A stretch of DNA of 64,000 nt, taken from Rothia similimucilaginosa. Lineage in GTDB: Bacteria; Actinomycetota; Actinomycetes; Actinomycetales; Micrococcaceae. Shown in pieces: positions 44,460-52,771 of this stretch (within the stretch, counting starts at the first letter, position 1; the number at the start of each line of letters is the position of its first letter). Position numbers and translations under genes: made by a program. The stretch is taken from assembly GCF_029850875.1 (NCBI RefSeq), contig NZ_JAOVAM010000002.1, forward strand, positions 248,001-312,000, given 5' to 3'. Below the pieces are notes generated by a model, which saw only the letters and a list, made by a program, of their open reading frames with translations, searched no databases and had not been told where the DNA came from.

Positions 44460-46931
44460 GTGACTCAGAGCAGTTCTGAATCGAACTCTTCGGCACCGTT
44501 GGGTGCCCAGCAGGAATCCCTGCAACAGCTTGACCTGTTGCAGGGATTTCCTGCTCTTCGTGATGCCCTGATTCCGGCTGCCCCGGAGCCGGTGAATGTT
44601 GCCGCTGAGCTGGAGGCGAGCGGTGTGCAGAACCCTGTGGCGCGTGTGCGCGTGGATAGCACCCTGCCGCAGGTGGACCGCACGTTTGATTACCGCGTGC
44701 CCGCTGAGCTGAGTGAGGATGCGGTGCCCGGCGCCCGCGTGCGTGTGCTGTTCAACGGTCATGAGCTGACCGGTTACATTGAGGAGCGCGCCGCCACGAC
44801 CGATTGGACGCGCACCTCGCTGCTGCCGCTCAAGTCGGCGCTGTCGCGTGTGCCGTCTGTTGCGCCCGAAATTTTTGCGCTTGCCGAGGCGCTTGCCGAC
44901 CGTTACGCCTCCACGGTGGCGAATGTTTTGCGTCTGGCGGTGCCGCCGCGTATTGCCGCTCTAGATAAGAAGTACGCGCCTCTTCTGCCGGGTTACGAGT
45001 CGGCATATTTGGGTGATTCTGCCCGGGTAAGTACTTCCAATATCCCTGAGAGCAGCCCGGCAAACATCTCCGAGAGCAACCCCAAAAGTGTGGGGGAGAA
45101 GCCGCAGGAAAACACCCCCGAGAACGCGGCTCTCGAGGTTGCGGAATCTGAGCACACGGCTCCCGAGTCTTCTGCCGCCTCCGCCACTGCCTCCACTCAT
45201 ACTGACACGTACGCCTGGCTTGCCACCCCCGGCGCACCCGCGCCCTTCGTACTGGACCCGCCGGCGCTGAACCTGGACGTGCCCGATGCCGCCTCCGTCT
45301 TCTCCGATTATGAGAACGGTGCGGAGTTCATTGAGGATGTTGCCGCCGGTGCCGCGACCCGCGCCGTGATGACGGTTCTTCCCGGCCACCTGGAGCACAC
45401 CTGGGCGGATGTTTTGGCGACCGCACTCGCAACCGCTGCTACGAGTGGTCGCGGCGCTATTGCTGTGGTTCCGACCGCTAAGAACCTGGATCTTCTGGAG
45501 GCGGCGCTCGCCGAACGCCTACCGGCTAACGCGTTTGTGCGTTTGAGTTCTGATTCGACTCCGCATACTCGCTATCACGGGTTTGTGAAGGCACGTTTGG
45601 GGCAGGTTCCGGTGGTGATTGGTACCCGCGCGGCAGCTTACGCGCCGGTGGCGAACCTGGGCCTGGTGGTGTGCTGGGATGACGGCGATTCCTCGCTGGT
45701 GGAGCAGCGCGCCCCGTATTGTCATGCCCGTGATGTGTTGCTTCTGCGTGCTTCTGCTGAGAATACTGCGGCGCTGTTTGCCGGGTTCAGCATGAGTAGT
45801 GAAGCGGCGCGTTTGGTGCGTACCCGCTGGGCGTCTCATGTACGTGCGCCGCGTGCGCTGGTGCGTGATTATTCGCCGCGTATTTTTTCGACGGGGTCGG
45901 AGTTTGAGTTGGCACGTGACCCGTTGGCGGCGATGGCGCGTATTCCTCACCTGGCGTTTGAGCATGCTCGTCGGGCGTTGGCGCGTGGCCCGGTGTTGGT
46001 GCAGGTGGCGCGTAGCGGTTATATTCCGTCGTTTTCGTGCGAGCGTTGCCGCATGCCGGCGCGTTGTGGCGAGTGTAGCGGGCCTTTGTCGGTGGCTTCG
46101 GGTTCGTCAGTTCCGTCGTGTTCGTGGTGCGGTCATTTGGCGCAGCAGTGGCGTTGTTCTGAGTGCGGTTTTACGCATTGGCGTTATTCGGCGGCGGGTG
46201 CGACTCGTACTGCTGAGGAGCTGGGTCGTGCCTTTCCGAATGTTCCGGTGATTTCTTCGGCGGGTGACCATGTGCGGGCGTCGGTTGGTCCTGAGCCTGC
46301 GTTGGTGGTGGCGACTCCGGGTGCTGAGCCGGTGGCTTTTGGTGGCTATGCGGCGGCGCTTTTGTTGGATGCCGATAAGATGCTTCGTTTTGATTCGTTG
46401 CGTGCCCCGGAGGCGGCGTTGCGTCGCTGGTTGAATGCGGCGGCGTTGGTTCGTCCGGTGGCTCTTGAGGGCACGGTGGTGACGACTGCTTCGCCGTCGC
46501 CGGTGGAGCAGGCGCTGGTGCGTTGGGACCCGGCGTGGTTTGCTCGCCGGGAGCTGGAGGAGCGCTCTCAGACAGGCCTGCCTCCGGCGGTTCGTACGGC
46601 TGCGGTGACCGGTGCGGAAGCGGATGTTCGCGCCTTCATTGAGGAGTTCTTGGGCTCTTCTACGCTGGAGGAGCGGGTTCGTGAGCAGTTGCGTATTGTG
46701 GGTCCGGTTCCTCTGAATCAGGGGTATTTTGCCTGGTCGGAGTCTCTTGAAGAAGATTCTGAGGAGGCGCCGGTTCAGGGCGATTGGCGTACCCTGATGT
46801 TCTTCTCGTACGGCATTGCCCAGCAGGTGACCCGCGAATTGCGTGCTACGCGTGCAACGATTGCGGCGTTGAAGAAGAACGTGGGGGAGCGGCCGGTTCA
46901 GATTCGATGTGACGGCCTGGACGTGCTGTGA
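44460..46931 (+). CDS. priA: Primosomal protein N' (PriA), helicase motifs degenerate
   Basis: PriA restarts replication at stalled forks. The 823-residue product has the N-terminal 3'-DNA-binding domain (VDSTLPQVDRTFDYRVP, VLFNGHELTGYI), a variable Ser/Glu-rich insert at about residues 185-245, and a zinc module with eight cysteines at about 527-570 (CERC, CGEC, CSWC, CSEC). The ATPase motifs are lost: Walker A is not found and the DEAH position reads WDDGDSS, as known for actinobacterial PriA, so it probably lacks helicase activity. The GTG has GAGGAG 13 bases upstream, which is a long spacing. Confidence 0.92.
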   Translation: MTQSSSESNSSAPLGAQQESLQQLDLLQGFPALRDALIPAAPEPVNVAAELEASGVQNPVARVRVDSTLPQVDRTFDYRVPAELSEDAVPGARVRVLFNGHELTGYIEERAATTDWTRTSLLPLKSALSRVPSVAPEIFALAEALADRYASTVANVLRLAVPPRIAALDKKYAPLLPGYESAYLGDSARVSTSNIPESSPANISESNPKSVGEKPQENTPENAALEVAESEHTAPESSAASATASTHTDTYAWLATPGAPAPFVLDPPALNLDVPDAASVFSDYENGAEFIEDVAAGAATRAVMTVLPGHLEHTWADVLATALATAATSGRGAIAVVPTAKNLDLLEAALAERLPANAFVRLSSDSTPHTRYHGFVKARLGQVPVVIGTRAAAYAPVANLGLVVCWDDGDSSLVEQRAPYCHARDVLLLRASAENTAALFAGFSMSSEAARLVRTRWASHVRAPRALVRDYSPRIFSTGSEFELARDPLAAMARIPHLAFEHARRALARGPVLVQVARSGYIPSFSCERCRMPARCGECSGPLSVASGSSVPSCSWCGHLAQQWRCSECGFTHWRYSAAGATRTAEELGRAFPNVPVISSAGDHVRASVGPEPALVVATPGAEPVAFGGYAAALLLDADKMLRFDSLRAPEAALRRWLNAAALVRPVALEGTVVTTASPSPVEQALVRWDPAWFARRELEERSQTGLPPAVRTAAVTGAEADVRAFIEEFLGSSTLEERVREQLRIVGPVPLNQGYFAWSESLEEDSEEAPVQGDWRTLMFFSYGIAQQVTRELRATRATIAALKKNVGERPVQIRCDGLDVL

Positions 46932-47075
46932 TTTTCTAGTCGTGCTGTAGTGTTCTAGTGAGGGGTGATTTTTGCCCCCAAAGAGACGCACCGGGCAGCA
47001 CCGATATGTGTGCTGTGAGTGTTAAGTAGGCGGGTTTGCGGGCGCGTTGTGCGCAGAGGCGAGGAGGTGAGAGGC

Positions 47076-49583
47076 ATGCCGAAGATGCCTCATCTGCTGA
47101 AGGGTAGTGCGCTGCCTGCCGGTGAGCATCGTCGGCTGGCTGAGTATGCTTCTGCACATCCGAAGAGTGTCCTGCACCGCAAAGGTAAGCACCATGATGC
47201 GGCGGTGCTGCTGATTCACGGTATTGGCTACCAGAATCATGGTGAGACGCTCGCGTATTTTGGCAAGCCGGTAGCGCATAGTGTGCAGACTCTGTTGGCG
47301 CTGAACACGGGTGCGGATTCTGTTGCGCTCTCTGAAGAGAATCCCTCCGAGGAGGATTCTGCACGGGTTCGTGTTGAGGTGATTCCTGACGGCGATACCC
47401 TCCCGCCTGCCGCTGAGGTGAACCCGCTGAGCCACCATAGCGAGCTGACGTATTCGTTGACGATTGAGCGCACAGAATACCCCGCCGCCCCGGTCGAAGA
47501 AAGCCCGGAGAGTGCCGGTTTTAATCTCTCTAGCATTGATTTTCCTAAGGTTGAGCTCCCTAAGATTGATTTGCCAAAAATTGAGCTCCCCAAGGTAGAG
47601 CTCCCGAACATTGAGCTTCCCAATATCGAGCTGCCCAATCTTGAACTTCCGCGTCTGCCTCAGCCGAAGCCGCGCCCGGTTCGCACAGTCACTCGCCGTA
47701 GCCTTCTTTTTCAGGAAGGCTTCTGGCGGCCCAAGCATTACCGCCCGTTGAAGGAGCATTTGCCCTGGTTGGTGTCGGTTTTGCCGCTGTTTCTGATGTT
47801 CTGCTTCTACTGTGAGCGCCCCGGCGTGACCTGGCGTGAGCGTGCCGGGCACCTATTGCGTTTTATGGCTCGGTTTGTGAATGTGGCGCTGTGGCTGGTG
47901 CTGGCGGCGTTGGCTGTGATGACCTTCCGTGATGCTTTTGTTGCGTCCCTGGGCACTGTGCAGGGTGCGTTTACGGCTCTTGCGGCGGTGCTCGGTTTGG
48001 GTATTGTGGGCTGGGTTTTGGCTCGTCGTGCCCGTGAGCTGTGGGCCCTGGTGAAGGCTATTCCGACGCAGCTGATTCAGACGGCGACCAGCCCGGATTC
48101 ACACGATTTGGAGCGTATTTATGCGCGTCTGGATCGTCAGCTGGACGATTTGAGTTCCCGTAGCGATGCGGTGGGTATTATTGCCCATTCGCAGGGTGGA
48201 TATTTGAGCTATGAGCTGCTGCGTCGTCGTGCGGCGGCGGGTAGGAAGCCGATTCGTTTCTTCTACGGCCTGGGTAGTGGCGTGGTGCCGATTAGCATTA
48301 TCGCTAGTGACCGCAATGATATTCCGGGGCGCCTGGACGTAGCTGGTGGTTACCGTAACCGCGCCATGCTGCTGTGGGTGAGTGCGGTCGCGGCGTTTTC
48401 CTGGCTGGTGGAGGTGTCCCTGCTGTTTGGCCCGTACCGTTCGCTGTTGCACTATGCAATGCTGGTACCCCTGGTGTTGAGCATGGCGCCGCTGGTTGCG
48501 AGCGTGCTGGGCACCCTGAAGGGTAGGGCGCGTATTGTCTGCAAGTGCGCCCGGGAAAGCACCCCCGAAACTCCCTCCGCAAAGAGTCCGGCTGATATGC
48601 GTCTGGCGGATGCGCGCCTGGTCAACCCCTACGGCACGCGCGCCTACGTGAAGTGGTTGATTCCGTTGCTCTTCGTGCACGGTGTTTTCATGCTGTACGC
48701 GGTGTTCATGCTACTACTGGCTCAGCTGCGTGTTGAGGGTTCTGTCCCTGAGCTGACCGCCGCCTCCGTGGCGTTTTGGTGCGCGCTGGTCCTGGTGCTC
48801 ATGATGTCGGTGCGTAGCGTCTGCCACCTGTATGTGCGCGCTTATGCGCCGATGTTGCAGGATCTTGATGTGACTGACCGGTGCGAGATTTCTGCTCATG
48901 GTGACAGTATCGGCAGGTCAAATATTACTCAGTCCGCCGGTGTGGATGTCAGCTTTGTGACCCTGCCAGGCCCGTCGGTGAATAGTCACATGCAGTATTT
49001 TGATGCGTGCTCGCCAGTGCCGTTGATGCTTTCGCACCGCCTGGTGCCGCACATGATGCCGGCGGGTGAGCAGGCGCAGAGGGCGGAGGCTTTCACCGAT
49101 ATTGGTACGGAACTGAACCGCGGTTTTGCGCGTGTGAAGAAGTGGATGGGTACTATGCATTACGGGCTGTATGCGATGCTTCTGCTGATGCTGGCCGCGT
49201 TGACGGGGCATGATACCTCGCGTCTGCATTCGGAGGGCTTTGTTCGTCTGGTGGCGGATGCTCAGCAGCTGCGTGAGGAGGCGGGCTCTTCGGATCTGTT
49301 GCTGTGGGTTCTGGTTGGCATTTTTGTGGTGGAGGCGCTACTGGTGTTGGTGCTTTCGCCGTTGACTCAGCGGCGTTTGCAGTGTGCATTCATGATGCGT
49401 AAGGTGGACCGCACGGGTCAGCTGAGTGAGTTCAACCCTCTGCCGATGGTGACGGCTCTTTTGGGTCTTGATGGTGATGAGGACGATGGCGAGGAGATTG
49501 AAGCCGTGGCGAGCGTAGGGGAGAAGGGTACGTCACAAACTTGTGCAGTCCAGACTAGTGCGGCACAGGCTAATGGGGTGTAG
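47076..49583 (+). CDS. Large polytopic membrane protein with hydrolase-like core and LPxxE repeats
   Basis: This 835-residue protein is not recognised. Near residue 43 it has AAVLLIHGIGYQNHGE, like the oxyanion strand of alpha/beta hydrolases, and near residue 370 AIIAHSQGG-like IIAHSQGGYLSYELL, a nucleophile elbow with Ala in place of the first Gly; Ser372 would be the nucleophile. Between them lie about eight pentapeptide repeats (VELPK, IDLPK, IELPN; residues 153-192) and then membrane helices; about nine helices in all. The tail is acidic. The start at 47076 has GAGGAGGTG 6 bases upstream; the frame runs 19 codons further left without support. It follows priA by 144 bases. Confidence 0.8.
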   Translation: MPKMPHLLKGSALPAGEHRRLAEYASAHPKSVLHRKGKHHDAAVLLIHGIGYQNHGETLAYFGKPVAHSVQTLLALNTGADSVALSEENPSEEDSARVRVEVIPDGDTLPPAAEVNPLSHHSELTYSLTIERTEYPAAPVEESPESAGFNLSSIDFPKVELPKIDLPKIELPKVELPNIELPNIELPNLELPRLPQPKPRPVRTVTRRSLLFQEGFWRPKHYRPLKEHLPWLVSVLPLFLMFCFYCERPGVTWRERAGHLLRFMARFVNVALWLVLAALAVMTFRDAFVASLGTVQGAFTALAAVLGLGIVGWVLARRARELWALVKAIPTQLIQTATSPDSHDLERIYARLDRQLDDLSSRSDAVGIIAHSQGGYLSYELLRRRAAAGRKPIRFFYGLGSGVVPISIIASDRNDIPGRLDVAGGYRNRAMLLWVSAVAAFSWLVEVSLLFGPYRSLLHYAMLVPLVLSMAPLVASVLGTLKGRARIVCKCARESTPETPSAKSPADMRLADARLVNPYGTRAYVKWLIPLLFVHGVFMLYAVFMLLLAQLRVEGSVPELTAASVAFWCALVLVLMMSVRSVCHLYVRAYAPMLQDLDVTDRCEISAHGDSIGRSNITQSAGVDVSFVTLPGPSVNSHMQYFDACSPVPLMLSHRLVPHMMPAGEQAQRAEAFTDIGTELNRGFARVKKWMGTMHYGLYAMLLLMLAALTGHDTSRLHSEGFVRLVADAQQLREEAGSSDLLLWVLVGIFVVEALLVLVLSPLTQRRLQCAFMMRKVDRTGQLSEFNPLPMVTALLGLDGDEDDGEEIEAVASVGEKGTSQTCAVQTSAAQANGV
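47530..47650 (+). repeat. In-frame 15-base tandem repeats
   Basis: About eight 15-base units encoding [VI][ED]LP[KN] repeats inside the large membrane protein gene. Third positions vary between units (GAGCTC, GAGCTT, GAACTT), so the peptide rather than the DNA is conserved. Confidence 0.85.
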
Positions 49584-50345
49584 ATTAGTCTTGCTCGGTG
49601 TGGGTGCATGTCAGCCATTTTATACACCTTTGTGCATTTAGCGGTTGATAATAGCTCTAGGTGCTGCTAATTAGCGTAGTCTCCGTATCTGCAGCAATAT
49701 ATTCAGCACTGAGGATACTATTTCGGTGCTTGTCGAGGTGGTTTGGCAGTATCTATCACTCAACTTCGCGCACGCTTCACACCGTGTACACCAACGAAAG
49801 ATGAATGCTGGTGACTCAGACTATGATCGCCTCCGCATATGAACCTGCATGCGGAGGGTCTGCTTCTGTACACAATTACGGTGTCATGCCCCCGAACCCC
49901 GTGTTGCTTTCCGATATGACCGAGGAGCTATCTACCGCTACTTGGCGCGCTTCGCTGAGCTGGATGACGCGAAGATTTTCTACACTTATGGTCACGCGGA
50001 TGAGCTGGCTGCGAAGGAAGCGGCTCGCGGAGCTTACGTATAAGGATTTCTGCTTCGGTGTGATGCGGTGAGGCTGCACCTTCCGGATGCGCCCTCAGGG
50101 TGCCCGAGCTCTGCGAGGGCGGGTTCCCTGCGTCGGCGCGGAGGAAGTGTGTAGCGAACCGCCACTGTACATCGTTGCTGTGAGCCGCCCTTGCACGCCG
50201 CCGCTGTACGTCGCATATGCTACCCGGTGCCCAGGAATTGAATATGTAGAATGCCGCCGCACCCTCCCGAGTTTCGGGGGAGTGCGGCGGCATTACTGTG
50301 TCTAGCGCCGTAATCTAGCGCCGCGTTCTGTAAGCCTTGCAAGCC
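49584..50345. other. Long gene-free interval with possible coding remnant
   Basis: About 760 bases. The part 49805-50043 contains protein-like pieces in two frames (HNYGVMPPNPVLLSDMTEE in one; ARFAELDDAKIFYTYGHADE in the other), suggesting a decayed gene of unknown type. A direct repeat of CCGCCRCTGTACRTCG occurs at 50159 and 50198. Otherwise nothing recognisable. Confidence 0.4.
50250..50294. terminator. Hairpin after the GT4 gene
   Basis: AATGCCGCCGCAC pairs with GTGCGGCGGCATT, continued by an imperfect inner stem CCTCCCGA/TCGGGGGA. It is about 50 bases past the stop of the minus-strand gene. Confidence 0.7.
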
Positions 50346-51473
50346 CTAGAGCCCGCGCACGACCTCCAGCAGTTTGAGTGCTGAGTCGCGCCAGGAGTAG
50401 CGGCGCACATCCGACAGGCCATCAATAATCACGCGCTCGCGAACGGCGGGGTCCTCCAGGGAGCGGATAGCCTTCACCCAGTCGGCGGCGTGTGCCTCCG
50501 GGGCACCGTCAACCGGCGCGAACACGGTGTGTGGCGCAATCTCACGGAAAATCGGGATGTCACTAATCACCGCGGGACAGCCGGCAGCCTGCGCCTCAAC
50601 CACGGGCAGGCCGTAACCTTCCTCGCGGGAGGCAGTCACCAGCGCGTGCGCCTGGCGGAGTAACTGCTGGTACTCCTCATCGCTCACGCCATTGTGGACC
50701 TTCACGTTCTCACCGATGAGGCGTTCGTCGGTGAGCTGCACCAGACGCTGCGGCGGCATCTTTGACAGCAGGTGCAGGCGGTAATCCGGTAGCGAGCGCA
50801 TCGCCAACAGTAGAGTTTCTACGTTCTTGTACGGCATGAACGAACCCATGTACACCAGGTGCTTGACGGGCTGCTCTTCACGGGTGATGACACGTTCCAG
50901 CGCGGTCTGGCGGGAGACCACGCTGCCGGGCTGCGGGGCGTTGGGCACCACGAATAGCGGCTTAGTGGTCAGCTCGTGCTCACGAATCAGCGCGGCGGTC
51001 GACTCAGAAACCGTCACGACCGCGTCGCCGTGGTTGAGCAGGAAGCGCTGCGGGGTGTAGGTCTTGTGGAAGAGTCTCCAGCCCACGCGCACCGGTGCGG
51101 GCAGGAACCCGGGCGGGGTCGGGTGCGAGTAGTAGATCAAATCGTGCAGGGTGAGGATCAGCTTGAATTTGCGTCCGGCGGAGCCGATGGTCTGCATGGG
51201 GGAGAACACCACGTCCGGGGCGTACTTGTTCAACTGTAGTGAGGCGGTCGGTTCGAGCGGGCCGGTGGGCGAGCAGATTTTCACGTGCGGCAAATCCGGT
51301 AGCATCTCCAGCTGACGCTCGTCGCTAATAATCATGGTCAGGTCGAGGTCGGTGGCGGCTTCGTCACCGGTGTCAATGAGGGTTTTGAGCGCGCCCAACA
51401 GGGAGGCGGTGTAGCGGCTGATGCCGTCGTGGAAGCCGATACGGGTGTATCGGGCGTCAACCATGAGTTTCAT
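50346..51473 (-). CDS. Glycosyltransferase family 4
   Basis: The 375-residue protein has the GT-B fold of family 4: N-terminal DARYTRIGFHDGISRYTASLL with the acceptor-side glycine loop, LHDLIYYSHPTPPG, VTVSESTAALI, the C-terminal sugar-nucleotide domain with LVYMGSFMPYKNVETLLLAM and the EX7E motif EEGYGLPVVEAQAAGCP near residue 280. It is cytoplasmic and would transfer a sugar, often mannose or glucose, onto a cell-envelope or glycan acceptor; donor and acceptor are unknown. AGAAGGAACC precedes the ATG. It follows the hydrolase gene by 23 bases, so the two are probably one operon. Confidence 0.9.
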   Translation of the reverse strand: MKLMVDARYTRIGFHDGISRYTASLLGALKTLIDTGDEAATDLDLTMIISDERQLEMLPDLPHVKICSPTGPLEPTASLQLNKYAPDVVFSPMQTIGSAGRKFKLILTLHDLIYYSHPTPPGFLPAPVRVGWRLFHKTYTPQRFLLNHGDAVVTVSESTAALIREHELTTKPLFVVPNAPQPGSVVSRQTALERVITREEQPVKHLVYMGSFMPYKNVETLLLAMRSLPDYRLHLLSKMPPQRLVQLTDERLIGENVKVHNGVSDEEYQQLLRQAHALVTASREEGYGLPVVEAQAAGCPAVISDIPIFREIAPHTVFAPVDGAPEAHAADWVKAIRSLEDPAVRERVIIDGLSDVRRYSWRDSALKLLEVVRGL

Positions 51474-51496
51474 GTTGGTTCCTTCTGTTCGTTCCC

Positions 51497-52537
51497 TTAG
51501 TGTTCGGCGGCGAAATCGGCGATGAGTTCCGCGGCGCGGTGAGGAGTTTCGTAGTGGATGAGGTGCCCGACTTCGGGGATCATGTCCAGGCGCTCGCGGG
51601 CGCCGGACGAAGAGGCGGGCAGGTCGCGGGAGGTCAGCGTCGCGTACATGGCGCGAGCTGTTTCGGGGGTACCCAGGTCGTCGTCTTCGGCGACAAGCAT
51701 CTGAACCGGTACCCGGATTGCGGCGGCGTATTCGGCTGCGGTGTGCGTAATGGACGCTTCGTAGGCGCTGAGCACTCCGCGGCGGGAGCCGAAGGAGCCG
51801 AAGTAGGCGGCGTGCTGGCCATTGATGAAGCGGCGCATTGCCTTGTCTTTGGTGCGCATCATGACTTCGCTGGAGGCGCGGGTGATCAGCTGCGAACGCA
51901 GCAGCGGGTAGCCGATTTTTTCGGGGAGCGCCGCTCCGGCGCGGTAGTAGAGGGAGGCGAGGCGGGAGGCGACGCGCTGGCTGCCTTCGAGGGCGGGTTC
52001 GCTAATCGGGTTGATGAGCGAGAGAAGCGCGAGCGAGTTCGGGTGTGCGGCGGCGAAGGCGCTGGTGACGATGGAGCCGAAGGAGTGGCCGACTAGGTGT
52101 AGCGGTAGGGGCTGTGTATCCTCGCGGGCGGGGTTGGTGTGCTTCACAAAGTTGTTCAGCCACGCCACGTACGCGTTGATGTTGTCTTCGCCCTGACTGT
52201 TTTCGCCCTGAGCACCTTCGGGGAGGTCTGCGGAGCGGCCAAAGCCGGGCAGATCGGGGCTGATGATGCTGACGTTCGGGATGAGCTTCAGCAGGTAGTT
52301 CGCGATGATTTCTAGGCCGTGGTGATCGCCGCGGAAGCCGTGTACGAGCAGCACAGGGTAGGAACCTTCGGGGAAGGTGCCGTCGTTCATGCCCTTGCCG
52401 TACTGCCAGTAGCGGGTCATGACCGCCTGAGCGCCGTCACCGATGAGGGTGTCGTGGCGGGTGCCTGGAATGAGCGGGCCGGGCACGCCCTCAAGAACTG
52501 AGGCGTTGGGTGAGTCCGAGGTAACGGTGGAGGTCAT
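51497..52537 (-). CDS. Alpha/beta-fold hydrolase
   Basis: The 346-residue protein shows a complete alpha/beta hydrolase triad: oxyanion strand VLLVHGFRGDHHG near residue 63, nucleophile elbow LVGHSFGSIVTS near 150, the acid in LVAEDDDLGTPE near 285 and the histidine in PEVGHLIHYETP near 325. No signal peptide is seen. Substrate is not predictable; esterase, lipase and C-C hydrolase activities occur in this fold. AAAGGTACCC precedes the ATG. It is the first gene of a pair with the GT4 gene and divergent from leuS; a palindrome lies between them. Confidence 0.87.
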   Translation of the reverse strand: MTSTVTSDSPNASVLEGVPGPLIPGTRHDTLIGDGAQAVMTRYWQYGKGMNDGTFPEGSYPVLLVHGFRGDHHGLEIIANYLLKLIPNVSIISPDLPGFGRSADLPEGAQGENSQGEDNINAYVAWLNNFVKHTNPAREDTQPLPLHLVGHSFGSIVTSAFAAAHPNSLALLSLINPISEPALEGSQRVASRLASLYYRAGAALPEKIGYPLLRSQLITRASSEVMMRTKDKAMRRFINGQHAAYFGSFGSRRGVLSAYEASITHTAAEYAAAIRVPVQMLVAEDDDLGTPETARAMYATLTSRDLPASSSGARERLDMIPEVGHLIHYETPHRAAELIADFAAEH

Positions 52538-52677
52538 GGGTACCTTTCGCGGGTTGGGTACTGGGATGGCAAAGTCCCGTTCTTAATTCTAGGGGAGAAG
52601 CCTGAAAGGGCTCTGAAACCCGCCTGCCGCATCGGTGATTGCGCGGGTTCTCGGGCGGGCGGTGCCGTCCATTTGGT

Positions 52678-52696
52678 AGTTGAGACAGTCTCAACT
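52678..52696. promoter_or_regulatory. Perfect 19-base palindrome, TetR-type operator candidate
   Basis: AGTTGAGACAGTCTCAACT has 9-base arms around one central base. It ends 24 bases before the probable leuS -10 (TACACT, 52720) and so sits at or just upstream of the -35 region. No regulator gene is adjacent. Confidence 0.55.
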
Positions 52697-52719
52697 CTGG
52701 CTCGGTCCGGGTTTCGCGT

Positions 52720-52725
52720 TACACT
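52720..52725 (+). promoter_or_regulatory. Probable -10 of leuS
   Basis: TACACT, 46 bases before the GTG start. The -35 region CTGGCT at 17 bases spacing is weak. Confidence 0.4.
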
Positions 52726-52771
52726 TGGAGGGTTAAGTTTTTATCAATCTGTCTTTATTTAAGGAATCGCT

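Noticed and set aside
52538-52771. T-box leader for leuS
   Set aside because: No T-box core sequence or specifier stem was recognised.
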